A stretch of DNA of 16,271 nt from Clostridiales bacterium (GTDB taxonomy: Bacteria > Bacillota > Clostridia > Oscillospirales > Oscillospiraceae): positions 1 through 16,271 of the forward strand of contig JAJQFX010000134.1 in the NCBI GenBank assembly GCA_021200895.1, written 5' to 3'. Of the stretch, positions 1 to 7,747 are shown one piece after another. Every line of letters begins with the position of its first letter. The stretch's first letter is position 1. The notes under the pieces were generated by a model. The model was not told the origin of the DNA and searched no databases. It saw only the letters and a program-made list of their open reading frames with translations. The translations under genes were made by a program, and so were the position numbers.

Positions 1-337
1 TGATGGAACGGAACAGGCGAATGCTCCCACCGTACAGGTCGGCGTCGGTGATGATGTGGTCGCCCGGACGGAACAGCTCCATCAGCGCGGTCATGGCCGC
101 CATGCCGCTGGAGAAGGCCAGTGCGTCCACGCCACCCTCCAGAGAGGCCACCACCTGCTCCAGCTGTTGCCGGGTGGGGTTTTGCATCCGGCTGTAATCA
201 TAGCCGGTGCTCTGTCCCACCGCTGGGTGCGCGAAGGTTGCAGTTTGATAAATGGGAAAGCTGATGGAACCGGTTTGTTCCCCCTCAAATTTCGCGCCGT
301 CCCCGTAAATACATTTTGTCTCAATGCCCCGCTCCAT
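1..337 (-). CDS. Trans-sulfuration family PLP enzyme, N-terminal part (cut by window edge)
   Basis: This is the first ~112 residues of a Cys/Met-metabolism PLP-dependent enzyme (the cystathionine gamma-synthase, methionine gamma-lyase and O-acetylhomoserine sulfhydrylase family). The start begins MERGIETKCIYGDG, and the family hallmark YDYSRMQNPTR follows at about residues 46-56. Next come LEGGVDALAFSSGMAA, the helix ahead of the PLP phosphate site, and HIITDADLYGGSIRLF. The PLP-binding lysine lies outside the window, so lyase, synthase and sulfhydrylase cannot be told apart. The ATG is preceded by GGGGGAT at a reasonable distance. The gene has its own promoter at 460-488 and lies on the same strand as the Opp operon, about 350 bases beyond its end. 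A role in making or breaking C-S bonds fits the sulfur theme of the region. The family call is secure; the reaction is open. Confidence 0.9.
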   Translation of the reverse strand, partial: MERGIETKCIYGDGAKFEGEQTGSISFPIYQTATFAHPAVGQSTGYDYSRMQNPTRQQLEQVVASLEGGVDALAFSSGMAAMTALMELFRPGDHIITDADLYGGSIRLFRSI

Positions 338-366
338 TTTGATATCCCCCCGCTATATCCACATCT

Positions 367-406
367 CCACATCTGCGGTCAAGGTGAATGACGCCCGCTG
401 ATGTGG
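367..406 (-). promoter_or_regulatory. Inverted repeat in the 5' leader of the PLP enzyme gene
   Basis: CCACATCTGCGG (367-378) and CCGCTGATGTGG (395-406) form a stem of 7 bp, one T-T mismatch and 4 bp, around a 16-base loop. It sits between the promoter and the ribosome site of the PLP gene. It could be a leader hairpin or a protein-binding palindrome. I recognise no known riboswitch here. Confidence 0.5.
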
Positions 407-459
407 TACTGTCTTGCACACCTTTATTTTTTCAATCAACATAGTAGTGTAATGGGTAT

Positions 460-488
460 ATTTTAACGCAAATGGTGATGTATGTCAA
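460..488 (-). promoter_or_regulatory. Sigma-70 type promoter for the PLP enzyme gene
   Basis: On the minus strand a perfect TTGACA (483-488) is followed by a 17-base spacer and TAAAAT (460-465), 5 of 6 matches to the -10 consensus. It leaves a leader of about 115 bases before the ATG at 337. Confidence 0.75.
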
Positions 489-592
489 CCGTTGAACGCT
501 GATGAAATAACCCTATGCCAGCTGTATGTTTTCTTATAGCCTCCATTCCTGAGCGCGTGACCGGAACCGCTAACTTCCTATGGAAAGTAGGA

Positions 593-622
593 GAACGGCA
601 GCGGTATCATTCGCTGCCGTTC
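593..622. repeat. Perfect 11-bp hairpin between oppF and the PLP gene
   Basis: GAACGGCAGCG (593-603) and CGCTGCCGTTC (612-622) form a perfect 11-bp stem with an 8-base loop. On the minus strand it is followed by TCTCCTACTTTCC, only loosely T-rich. It is the second of two strong hairpins downstream of oppF and could serve as a backup terminator or a 3'-end mRNA stabiliser. The rest of 338-690 holds the promoter and leader of the PLP gene and no further gene that I can support. Confidence 0.5.
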
Positions 623-661
623 CATGTGGTTCAGGAAACTAAATGTCAGAAATTTCCCTTA

Positions 662-687
662 TGCGAGAAGCACAAATGCTTCTCGCA
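662..687 (-). terminator. Probable end of the Opp operon transcript (hairpin with weak U tract)
   Basis: TGCGAGAAGCA (662-672) and TGCTTCTCGCA (677-687) form a perfect 11-bp stem with a 4-base CAAA loop, three bases after the oppF stop codon. The following minus-strand bases (TAAGGGAAATTTC) lack a proper T tract. This is either a weak intrinsic terminator or a 3'-protecting hairpin. Confidence 0.5.
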
Positions 688-690
688 GAC

Positions 691-1680
691 TTACAAACTG
701 GCGCCCAGTTCGGAGGTATAATAGCGCTCTGACCAGAAGCATGCTACCTGATGGCCGTATCCCGCCATCTTCAATGCGGGAGCCTCTCGCCTGCAAGCCT
801 CAGTCGCATATTTACACCGCCCGGCAAATTTGCAGCCCTGGGGAGGATTCACCGGACTGGGGACACCTCCTTCTAAGATGATGCGTTTGCGTTGATTTTC
901 CACATCAGGGTCTGGCTTTGGGATAGCAGAGATTAGAGCCTGTGTATAAGGGTGCATAGGGTGCAGGTATAACTCCTCTGCATCCGCTACCTCGACCAGG
1001 GAGCCAAGGTACATGACCCCTACACGGTTAGAAATGTACCGGACTGCTGCCAAATCATGCGCAATGAACAGGTAGGTCAGGCCCAATTCTGCCTGCAACT
1101 TTTTCAGCAGATTGATAATTTGCGCTTGAATGGATACATCCAGCGCAGAAATTGGCTCATCGCATACCAGGAATTCCGGGTTGACGGCTAACGCTCTGGC
1201 AATACCGGTTCGCTGCCGCTGGCCGCCAGAGAATTCGTAGGGTAACCGTTGTGCATGTTCCCGATTCAAACCCACCATGTCCAGCAGCTCATACATCCGC
1301 TCGTCCATCTCTTTGGCTGTACCGATGTGGTGGATTTTCATTCCCTCCTTGATGCTGTCGCCGATGGTCATCCGTGGATTCAGCGATGCATAGGACTCCT
1401 GAAAAATCATCTGCACTTGATGGGTGTAATCCTTTGCTTCCCTGCGGCTCAGGTGTTGGATAGAGGCGCCTTTGTAGAGAATATCGCCGTCAGATGGTGT
1501 ATATAGCCGCACCAGCAGCCGCCCAAGGGTGCTTTTCCCACAGCCTGATTCTCCTACCAGGCCGAAGGTTTCGCCTTTTTTGATTTGGAAGGAAACGTCG
1601 TCTACTGCTTTCAGTTCGCCGCCTTCCACCTGGAACGATTTGCTCAGATGTTCCAGGGTGAATAGAACTTCCTCTGCCAT
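691..1680 (-). CDS. oppF: Peptide ABC transporter ATP-binding protein (OppF/DppF type)
   Basis: One of the two ATPase subunits of the importer, acting on the cytoplasmic face. The protein has 329 residues: Walker A GESGCGKST (43-51), Q-loop Q94, ABC signature SGGQR (151-155), Walker B LVCDEP (171-176) and H-loop H208. The C-terminal oligopeptide-transporter domain has four cysteines in the pattern C283-x5-C289-x6-C296 then C314. Such clusters have been reported to hold a [4Fe-4S] centre in related Opp/Dpp ATPases. The open frame extends 49 codons further upstream, but that stretch overlaps the end of oppD and has no ABC homology. The ATG at 1680 with AAGGGAG upstream, overlapping the oppD stop region, is the likely start. 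It is the last gene of the operon. The substrate cannot be read from the ATPase. Confidence 0.93.
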   Translation of the reverse strand: MAEEVLFTLEHLSKSFQVEGGELKAVDDVSFQIKKGETFGLVGESGCGKSTLGRLLVRLYTPSDGDILYKGASIQHLSRREAKDYTHQVQMIFQESYASLNPRMTIGDSIKEGMKIHHIGTAKEMDERMYELLDMVGLNREHAQRLPYEFSGGQRQRTGIARALAVNPEFLVCDEPISALDVSIQAQIINLLKKLQAELGLTYLFIAHDLAAVRYISNRVGVMYLGSLVEVADAEELYLHPMHPYTQALISAIPKPDPDVENQRKRIILEGGVPSPVNPPQGCKFAGRCKYATEACRREAPALKMAGYGHQVACFWSERYYTSELGASL

Positions 1681-1687
1681 GATTTCA

Positions 1688-2701
1688 TTACACTCCCTTT
1701 CGCCTTGGCCGGACGGGGCAGTCTGGATCCAGCAGCCAGCAGCGGCAGCAATGTCCTTCGCTGATCTCAGTCTCCTGGGGCATATGGTCTTTGCATACTT
1801 GCATGGCATATTCGCAGCGATCCGCAAAAGGGCAGCCTACCGGAGGCTTCACCAAATCCGGCGGGGTTCCCTCAATGGATTTAAGAGGTTTGCTCTTATC
1901 CCGCACTGCTTTGTCGGTTGCATCCAGTAATCCCCAGGCATAAGGGTGCCGGGGCCGATAGAAGATGTCGCCTACAGTTCCGGTCTCTACTATCACGCCG
2001 CCATACATCACGGCCACGGTTTTGGCAATGTTTGCCACAACGCCCAGGTCATGCGTGATGATGATAATGGACGTGTGCTTTTCCCGCTGCATCTCCTTCA
2101 TTAAGTCAAGGATCTGGGCCTGCACAGTTACATCCAGTGCCGTAGTCGGCTCATCTGCAATCAGAACCTGAGGGGAACAGGCCATGGCGATGGCTGCGAC
2201 CGCCCGCTGCCGCTGTCCACCGGAAAACTCGTGGGGAAACTGGTCGACTCGCTGTTCCGGATTGGGGAGCTTCACCATACGGAGCAGTTCTATGGCTCGC
2301 TCCTTTGCTTCCCGTCGGGTCAGCTTGTGACCGTCCTTGCCTTTTTCGTGGCGCAGAAGTACCTCAGTGATTTGATTGCCCACTGTCATAGTGGGGTTTA
2401 ATGCCGTCATGGGATCCTGAAAAATCATGCCGATCTCGTTGCCTCGAACCTCCCGCATCTCTTGCTCAGAAAGCTGCATCAGATCTCTCCCGTTCAGCAA
2501 CACACTGCCGCTCTTGTATTCGGTATATTCCGTATCGTGGAGCCGCAGGATACTCTGAGCTGTGACCGACTTTCCACAACCTGATTCTCCCACGATAGCC
2601 AGTGTTCCTTCATCGGGAAGGGTCAGCGATACACCCCGTACTGCCTGTACTTCTCCGGCGTAGGAGTGAAAAGATACCCGCAAATCATTTACTTCAAGCA
2701 T
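1688..2701 (-). CDS. oppD: Peptide ABC transporter ATP-binding protein (OppD/DppD type)
   Basis: The partner ATPase of OppF, 337 residues. Visible motifs are Walker A GESGCGKS (38-45), Q-loop Q95, signature SGGQR (160-164), Walker B VLIADEP (179-185) and H-loop H217. The C-terminal oligopeptide domain carries C290-x5-C296-x6-C303 and a tight CCRC group (318-321), again resembling the Fe-S type cysteine cluster of this family. The ATG lies four bases after the oppC stop, with AAGGTGAG as ribosome site, and the gene ends seven bases before oppF, so the genes are translationally coupled. D and F subunits form a heterodimer that powers import. Confidence 0.94.
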   Translation of the reverse strand: MLEVNDLRVSFHSYAGEVQAVRGVSLTLPDEGTLAIVGESGCGKSVTAQSILRLHDTEYTEYKSGSVLLNGRDLMQLSEQEMREVRGNEIGMIFQDPMTALNPTMTVGNQITEVLLRHEKGKDGHKLTRREAKERAIELLRMVKLPNPEQRVDQFPHEFSGGQRQRAVAAIAMACSPQVLIADEPTTALDVTVQAQILDLMKEMQREKHTSIIIITHDLGVVANIAKTVAVMYGGVIVETGTVGDIFYRPRHPYAWGLLDATDKAVRDKSKPLKSIEGTPPDLVKPPVGCPFADRCEYAMQVCKDHMPQETEISEGHCCRCWLLDPDCPVRPRRKGV

Positions 2702-2705
2702 GAGC

Positions 2706-3626
2706 TCACCTTCTCATTTTGGGGTCAAGGGCGTCCCGGAGTCCGTCGCCGAACAGGTTGAATGCCAGCATAGTCAGAGCAAACACCACAGCGGGGGCAA
2801 AAAACAGCCAAAGAGATCCGGGAAATTGGCTGGAACCGAGGGAAAGCAGGTTTCCCCAGCTGGCCTCCGGGATAGAAATACCCAGACCCAGATAACTGAG
2901 GTACGCTTCTGCTCCGATGGCGCTGGGAATACTCATGGTGTAATTTACCAGAATTGGCCCCACCGTGTTTGGAATCAGATGGTCGCGCAGCACATCCCAC
3001 TTACTGGCTCCAAGCACCTGGGATGCCATGACATATTCATTTTCTCTCAGTGACAGGATCTGTCCCCGGACAAGGCGGGCCAGCCCAGTCCAGCCGGTGA
3101 TACACAGGGCAATCAACAGTGTCCCCACGCTGCCATCCAACACTGTCAGCAGCAGGATCATGATAATCATTTGGGGGATGGATACGATAACATCCACGAT
3201 CCGCATCATAATCATATCTACCTTGCCGCCCAGGTAGCCTGCAATGCCACCGTAGATGGTACCGACGACCACATTGATGGTTTCCGCTACGAAGCCGATG
3301 ATGAGAGATGTGCGGGTGCCACGCACCAGCCGGGTTAACACGTCTCTGCCCAGGTTGTCTGTCCCCAGCCAATGCTCCAGGCTGGGCGCCTCCAGTGTGT
3401 GCAGCAGGTCCTCCTGCTGATAGTTGGGCAGGAGAATCGGCCCAAAGATGGCCACCAGCACAATCAAAATAATGAACGCCAGGGAAATCATAGCAGTTTT
3501 GTTCTGCCGCAGCGTGCGTATTGCCCCCTGCCAATAGCTCAGGGAAATACGGTTGATTTTCTGGCTGGCCTTCAAGTCCTTAGGAATGGGGGTGAAATCT
3601 TTTTCAAATACTTCTTCTGTCATCAT
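2706..3626 (-). CDS. oppC: Peptide ABC transporter permease (OppC/DppC type)
   Basis: A 306-residue inner-membrane permease subunit. It has a charged cytoplasmic N-terminus with the family motif YWQGAIRTLRQNK (31-43) and a first membrane helix at about 45-66. The signature HWLGTDNLGRDVLTRLVRG follows at 85-103, and the EAA loop VMASQVLGASKWDVLRDHL at about 199-217 contacts the ATPases. The open frame could begin 16 codons earlier, but that stretch lies inside oppB. The paired ATGs at 3626 and 3623 sit just after the oppB stop and behind GAGGAA, which decides the start region; I chose the first. The C-terminus GDGLRDALDPKMRR is typical of the family. Confidence 0.93.
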   Translation of the reverse strand: MMTEEVFEKDFTPIPKDLKASQKINRISLSYWQGAIRTLRQNKTAMISLAFIILIVLVAIFGPILLPNYQQEDLLHTLEAPSLEHWLGTDNLGRDVLTRLVRGTRTSLIIGFVAETINVVVGTIYGGIAGYLGGKVDMIMMRIVDVIVSIPQMIIMILLLTVLDGSVGTLLIALCITGWTGLARLVRGQILSLRENEYVMASQVLGASKWDVLRDHLIPNTVGPILVNYTMSIPSAIGAEAYLSYLGLGISIPEASWGNLLSLGSSQFPGSLWLFFAPAVVFALTMLAFNLFGDGLRDALDPKMRR

Positions 3627-3628
3627 AT

Positions 3629-4597
3629 CTATTTCCTCGCTCCGGACAGGCGTATCCGTGGGTCGATTACGCAATAAAGAATATCCACAATCAGCGTAGT
3701 GGCCACAACAAAAATGGCGTAGAACACCGTCAGCCCCATTGTCAGAGTGTAATCTCTGGCCGTCACGCTGTTGACATAATACTTGCCCAATCCTGGGATG
3801 GCAAACAGGCTCTCAATGACAAAGGAGCCAGTGCAGATGCTCCCCACCATCCGCCCTACCACGGTAACTACGGGCATAAGGGCGTTGCGCACCTCGTGCT
3901 TCCAGATAATGGCCTGATTGGAGATGCCTTTGCTTTTGGCTGTTTTGATGTAATCCTGGCTGATCACATCCAACATGGACGAGCGCATCAGCCGGGTAAT
4001 GGTGGCGATGGAGCCCAGCCCCAGAGCAAAGGAGGGGAGAATGGTGTACCGGAAGCTCTCCCACCGGGAGATGGGAAAAAGCTGAAATGTGGTGTTGAAC
4101 GCCTCTTTAAACCAGCCGGACAGCAGCAGACCAAATACATATTGCAGCAGCGTGCCCAGTACAAAGCTGGGAATAGAAATGCCTATGATGGCCACTATAG
4201 AGGAGAACCGATCCAGGCCCTTGTTGTGGTGCAGGGCCGCGCCCACCCCCAGCAGAATACCGGCAATTACCGCAAAACACAGCGCCCGCAGGCCCAGATC
4301 CATAGAAACCGGGAACGCCTGGAGGATGATGTCCGTCACGCTGCGATTGGTATAGGTGATGGAGGTGCCAAAATTACCATGGAGAATGTTCCCCAGATAG
4401 GTCAGGTACTGCTTCCATAAAGGCTGATCCAGCCCGTAGTTGGCCTGCATGGCGGCCAGCGCTTCTTCGGTAATGTTGGCATTGCCTGTGTTAAACGGCG
4501 TCCCCGGAATGGCGTGCATCAGGAAGAATGTCAGCGTAATCACAACAAAAATCGTTGCCACTGAGATCAAAATGCGTTGGATAATATAACGTCTCAT
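3629..4597 (-). CDS. oppB: Peptide ABC transporter permease (OppB/DppB type)
   Basis: A 322-residue membrane subunit that pairs with OppC to form the channel. It opens with MRRYIIQRIL and a first transmembrane helix (about 9-30), followed by a long extracytoplasmic loop with the conserved NYGLDQPLWKQYLTYLGNIL. More helices lie at about 101-122, 132-157, 186-205, 238-260 and 286-311. The EAA loop YIKTAKSKGISNQAIIWKHE lies at about 216-235, and the protein ends with the usual CVIDPRIRL. A good AAGGA ribosome site precedes the ATG. It is separated from oppA by a 37-base hairpin, the only large gap between the transporter genes. Confidence 0.94.
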   Translation of the reverse strand: MRRYIIQRILISVATIFVVITLTFFLMHAIPGTPFNTGNANITEEALAAMQANYGLDQPLWKQYLTYLGNILHGNFGTSITYTNRSVTDIILQAFPVSMDLGLRALCFAVIAGILLGVGAALHHNKGLDRFSSIVAIIGISIPSFVLGTLLQYVFGLLLSGWFKEAFNTTFQLFPISRWESFRYTILPSFALGLGSIATITRLMRSSMLDVISQDYIKTAKSKGISNQAIIWKHEVRNALMPVVTVVGRMVGSICTGSFVIESLFAIPGLGKYYVNSVTARDYTLTMGLTVFYAIFVVATTLIVDILYCVIDPRIRLSGARK

Positions 4598-4618
4598 AAG
4601 GAATCCTTCCTCTTTTCA

Positions 4619-4655
4619 GATGGGAGGCGCAGGCGGGGCGCCTGTGCCTCCCATC
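4619..4655 (-). promoter_or_regulatory. Long intercistronic hairpin between oppA and oppB
   Basis: GATGGGAGGC and GCCTCCCATC form 10 bp, continued inward by one G-U and five more pairs around a 5-base loop. There is no T tract on the minus strand (TGAAAAGAGG follows). This fits an mRNA-stabilising or partial-termination element that gives more binding protein than membrane subunits, as known for several ABC operons. Confidence 0.65.
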
Positions 4656-4662
4656 CGGCCAA

Positions 4663-6399
4663 TCAGTCTGTAATCTCCGCGAAATAGGTGTCCAGGTAGG
4701 GTACCACCGACCGACGAATCACGCCGGTGACACGGTCAGATACGGCATAATATTGAGCCGTATAATACAGAGGTGTAATGGCCTGATCCTCCAGAAGGAT
4801 GGCTTCTGCCTCGCCCAGCGCCTGGATACGCTCCGTCTGATCCTGAGTATAGACAGCAGCCTCATACGCCTCGTTGAACTCCTCGCTGTAATACAGGGCA
4901 TCGTTGGAGTCCTCTGTCTGCTCATAACCGCTGAGGAAGTTGGTGGCATCGTCCCAGTCAGCGCCCCAACTGGTCAGGAACACATCATAGTCGTAGCTGC
5001 TGCGCTTGGTAGAGAAGGAACTGGAGTCTACCGTCTCCACTTCCACATGGATACCCAACTCGTTTTGGAGCAGCTGTTGCAGCGCACTGGCCACCGAGGT
5101 AAACTCATCCGTGTTTTTCGTCAGAATGGTGAAGGTAATATCGTCAGCGGCAATGCCCAGCTCATCCAGCCCCTGCTGGAGCAGCTCCTGCGCCTGGTCA
5201 GAATCGTAAGTGTAGGTCAGCGTGCTGCCCACAATCTCCCGGAAGGTCAAACCGTCCGCACCGGACAGTCCCGGAGGCACCAAACCGTCCGCCACGCTGG
5301 AGCCGTTTTTCACCACGCCTGCCACCAGGCTTTCCCGGTCAATGGCGCTGGAGATGGCCTGACGGATATACTTGTTGCTCAGGTACTCGTTTGTCATATT
5401 GTAGTAGAGGTAAGCCGTTCTGCCGTTGTTATAGGTCTGCACCTCATAACCTGCGTTTTCAATCGTAGACAGCCGCTCAGCGGAGAAATCCACGATGTCC
5501 AGTTCACCGTTCAGGAACATACTCACCTGGGTGCTCTCGTCTGGGATGATGTAGACATTTACCTGATCGACGGAGATGTTGTCCGCATTCCAATAATAGG
5601 AGTTTTTCTTCAATACGACAATGTTGTCCGTCTCCCAGGAGTCCACATAGTAGGGGCCGTTGCTGAGCGAGGTCTCCGCGCTGGTACCATAGTTGTCATC
5701 GCCGCCGATGGACTCTACAAAGGAGCGGTTGACACCAAAGTGCTGGCAGTGGGTGACGAGCTTGTCAAAATAAGGGACGGGATACTCCAGATCAAAGACC
5801 ACCGTATATTCGTCCTGTGCCGTGACGCCCAGCTCAGAGGCGTCAACCTGACCGGTATAAACCGCCTTGGCGTTTTTGATCTCATAGTCAAAATCCGGGT
5901 AGGCCACATCGGTGGAGCCGTCCAGCAGGCGGGTGATGCCATAGACCCAGTCATCGGCAGTGACGCGGTCGCCATTGTTCCAGTAGCTCTCCCGCAGGTG
6001 GAATGTCCACTGGGTGTAGTCGTCGTTGTGGGTGATCTCATCAGCCAGACCGTCTACCAACTCCTGGTTATCCCCATATCGGGTCAGGCTCTCCTGGGTC
6101 AGACCGAAGATGTACATATAGTCGCCGCTGAGGGAAACAGCGGGGTCAAAGCTGGACGGGTCAGCGCTGATGGCCACATTCAGAACCGTGTACGATTCAT
6201 CTGACGTGTTCTCAGTGTCCTCGGTGCCCTCAGCGTCTTCAGCGCCCTCAGAGGATGCATCGGATGCGGTAGAGGCCTCGCCATCTGTAGCGCTGCTGTC
6301 AGCGGTGTCCGTTTCGGCTGTGCCGCAGGCTGTCAGCGCAGTGGCGAACAGCAAACCGGCCAAAAGCAGGCTGACAAATTTTTGAAGATTCTTTTTCAT
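4663..6399 (-). CDS. oppA: Peptide-binding lipoprotein of ABC transporter (SBP family 5)
   Basis: An extracytoplasmic substrate-binding lipoprotein of 578 residues. It has a lysine-rich N-terminus, a hydrophobic stretch and the lipobox LTAC with lipidated Cys25. A Ser/Thr/Asp/Glu-rich linker (about 26-68) then reaches the family 5 binding domain. Typical segments are ADPSSFDPAVSLSG, the WTFHLRESYWNNGDRVTADD motif and YLYYNMTNEYLSNKYIRQAI. Near the C-terminus are FLTSWGADWDDATNFL and QAITPLYYTAQYYAV. The ATG is preceded by AAGGAAG. It follows the GST-like gene by 21 bases and is first among the transporter genes. Family 5 includes oligopeptide, dipeptide, nickel and glutathione binders; the ligand cannot be decided here, though sulfur peptides would fit the leader. 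Confidence 0.94.
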   Translation of the reverse strand: MKKNLQKFVSLLLAGLLFATALTACGTAETDTADSSATDGEASTASDASSEGAEDAEGTEDTENTSDESYTVLNVAISADPSSFDPAVSLSGDYMYIFGLTQESLTRYGDNQELVDGLADEITHNDDYTQWTFHLRESYWNNGDRVTADDWVYGITRLLDGSTDVAYPDFDYEIKNAKAVYTGQVDASELGVTAQDEYTVVFDLEYPVPYFDKLVTHCQHFGVNRSFVESIGGDDNYGTSAETSLSNGPYYVDSWETDNIVVLKKNSYYWNADNISVDQVNVYIIPDESTQVSMFLNGELDIVDFSAERLSTIENAGYEVQTYNNGRTAYLYYNMTNEYLSNKYIRQAISSAIDRESLVAGVVKNGSSVADGLVPPGLSGADGLTFREIVGSTLTYTYDSDQAQELLQQGLDELGIAADDITFTILTKNTDEFTSVASALQQLLQNELGIHVEVETVDSSSFSTKRSSYDYDVFLTSWGADWDDATNFLSGYEQTEDSNDALYYSEEFNEAYEAAVYTQDQTERIQALGEAEAILLEDQAITPLYYTAQYYAVSDRVTGVIRRSVVPYLDTYFAEITD

Positions 6400-6420
6400 G
6401 GTTTTACTTCCTTTCTGTTG

Positions 6421-7638
6421 TCACAGGATTCCCTTCAGGGGATTGATCGAAGCGTCTACAGAGAGCGTCCCGTTGCGGGGATTCCGATCCTCCCAACTGG
6501 GGCTGTTCCAAATGGTGGTGGAGATTGGCCCGGCGTAGTCCTCATAGGTCTCCCCCTCAGGGTGACGGAGGAACGGCTCCTCCGGCGTCCTGCTGAGCGC
6601 CTTGCGGGCGCCGTCATCTGCCCACAGCTTCTGGAAGTCCACCTTGGACAGGATGCGCTCCGGGTAGCCGCGGAACAGATTATCGTCCTTTCCGGGGTGC
6701 CCTGCCGCCGCAAGCACCGCCGGGTCGCTGCCATGGTGGAATGCGGGAATGGCATTCAGCTCCTTCAGATAGCCCCAAATATTGGGATAATCCTGAATAC
6801 GATGCTTGGTGGGGCCGATGTTACGGTAATAGCTGACATCCCAACGCACCAGCGTCACATAAGCCCGTACGTCACTGTCTGTGATATAGTCGCCGAACAG
6901 GAAACGGTTGGTGGAAAGCCGTGTTTCCAGCTTGTCCAGAGAGTCATAGAAGTCCTCAAACGCCTCGTTATAGGCTTCCGGAGACTGGCAGAACGCCATA
7001 CGGTAGTGACTGTTGTTGACATGAGGAAACAGCCAGTCGTTGAGCTCGTCGATCTCCTTGCGGAACTGCTTGGGATAGAGGTCAGGGGCGTCCTTAGGCT
7101 GGAACGGCCGGAACTGAACCTCCAGATAGTTGGTCAGGCGGTGGTAGTCGTTGTTCACGGTCTTTTTCTCAATGATGTCCACAAATGCGGGAGTGGTGGC
7201 CCGCCCCTGGAAGTCCGGGTTCCCCCGTTTATAGAACTCGCTGAGGAAATAAGCGCCCGTCAATGGGTCACGGTGCCCGGGCTGATCTCCAAAGCCGTGA
7301 CCGTAACGGTTGGTCTGCCCGGAATGGGTGGTTTTCTGGTCTGCAATCACATCCTGAAGCCCAAGCAAATCTCGGACGATAATGGGGCGATTAGACCAGT
7401 TGCAGCCGGTCGCCCAATAGATGGCGTAACGGTTTGCTTCTGCTTTCCAGTCTCCCTCTTTGTCTCCGAAGGGATGAATGAAGGCGTTAGGCTGCCGGAT
7501 AAATGCACCGGTTTCATCGATCTCGCTCACCGTCTCCCGCGGCCGGGGATCAACGCCGACCTCCTGGGCATGGGCCTCTGCTTCCTCATCGGTATAGCTG
7601 CGCAGCAATTCCTCTGCGGTTAAATTTTGTTCACTCAT
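6421..7638 (-). CDS. Glutathionyl-hydroquinone reductase-like protein (xi-class GST fold) with altered active-site motif
   Basis: A 405-residue protein of the ECM4/YqjG/PcpF family. Supporting segments are NRYAIYWATGCNWSNRPIIV (70-89), aligning with the thioredoxin-like RYHLYVSLACPWAHRT region, and YPKQFRKEIDELNDWLFPHV. The helical domain has FLFGDYITDSDVRAYVTLVR (247-266) and KHRIQDYPNIWGYLKEL. Classical members reduce glutathionyl-hydroquinones using the cysteine of a CPWA motif. Here Cys79 is kept but the motif is CNWS, and the Glu-Ser pair that usually holds the gamma-glutamyl group is replaced by Asn-Asp-Tyr-His (163-166). N- and C-terminal extensions make it longer than the usual ~330 residues. 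It is the first gene of the Opp operon, with AAAGGAG before the ATG. The family is confident; the thiol substrate is unknown and may not be glutathione. Confidence 0.85.
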   Translation of the reverse strand: MSEQNLTAEELLRSYTDEEAEAHAQEVGVDPRPRETVSEIDETGAFIRQPNAFIHPFGDKEGDWKAEANRYAIYWATGCNWSNRPIIVRDLLGLQDVIADQKTTHSGQTNRYGHGFGDQPGHRDPLTGAYFLSEFYKRGNPDFQGRATTPAFVDIIEKKTVNNDYHRLTNYLEVQFRPFQPKDAPDLYPKQFRKEIDELNDWLFPHVNNSHYRMAFCQSPEAYNEAFEDFYDSLDKLETRLSTNRFLFGDYITDSDVRAYVTLVRWDVSYYRNIGPTKHRIQDYPNIWGYLKELNAIPAFHHGSDPAVLAAAGHPGKDDNLFRGYPERILSKVDFQKLWADDGARKALSRTPEEPFLRHPEGETYEDYAGPISTTIWNSPSWEDRNPRNGTLSVDASINPLKGIL

Positions 7639-7667
7639 GGTATTTTACTCCTTTTTTGTTTATGGAT

Positions 7668-7688
7668 CGGGCTGTCAAGCCCGTTTTT
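7668..7688 (+). terminator. Terminator-like hairpin facing the plus strand inside the opp leader
   Basis: CGGGCT and AGCCCG (6 bp, GTCA loop) are followed on the plus strand by TTTTT. No plus-strand gene precedes it, so it may end antisense transcripts. In the minus-strand leader it is a hairpin just ahead of the GST-like gene's ribosome site, preceded by AAAAA. Confidence 0.4.
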
Positions 7689-7747
7689 GCCGGTAATCGT
7701 CAGGTCATGCACATTCGCGCAATCCCGCCGGAGGATAAAAACGGCTT
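7677..7747 (-). promoter_or_regulatory. Alternative long-range pairing in the distal opp leader
   Basis: In the minus-strand RNA, AAGCCGTTTTT (7737-7747) can pair with AAAAACGGGCTT (7677-7688) through 11 pairs with one bulged base. This competes with the local 6-bp hairpin at 7668-7683 and starts inside the second short frame. It may form a second conformational switch between the terminator and the GST-like gene. Confidence 0.4.

Noticed and set aside
364..453. A 29-codon minus-strand frame near the PLP gene promoter, considered as a leader peptide
   Set aside because: No ribosome site and only one Cys; it would need leaderless translation.
4753..6204. A 483-codon plus-strand frame opposite oppA
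   Set aside because: It is the antisense shadow of a clear lipoprotein gene, without recognisable domains or a ribosome site.
6382..7623. A 413-codon plus-strand frame opposite the GST-like gene
   Set aside because: Antisense shadow; the minus-strand protein has clear family motifs and operon context.
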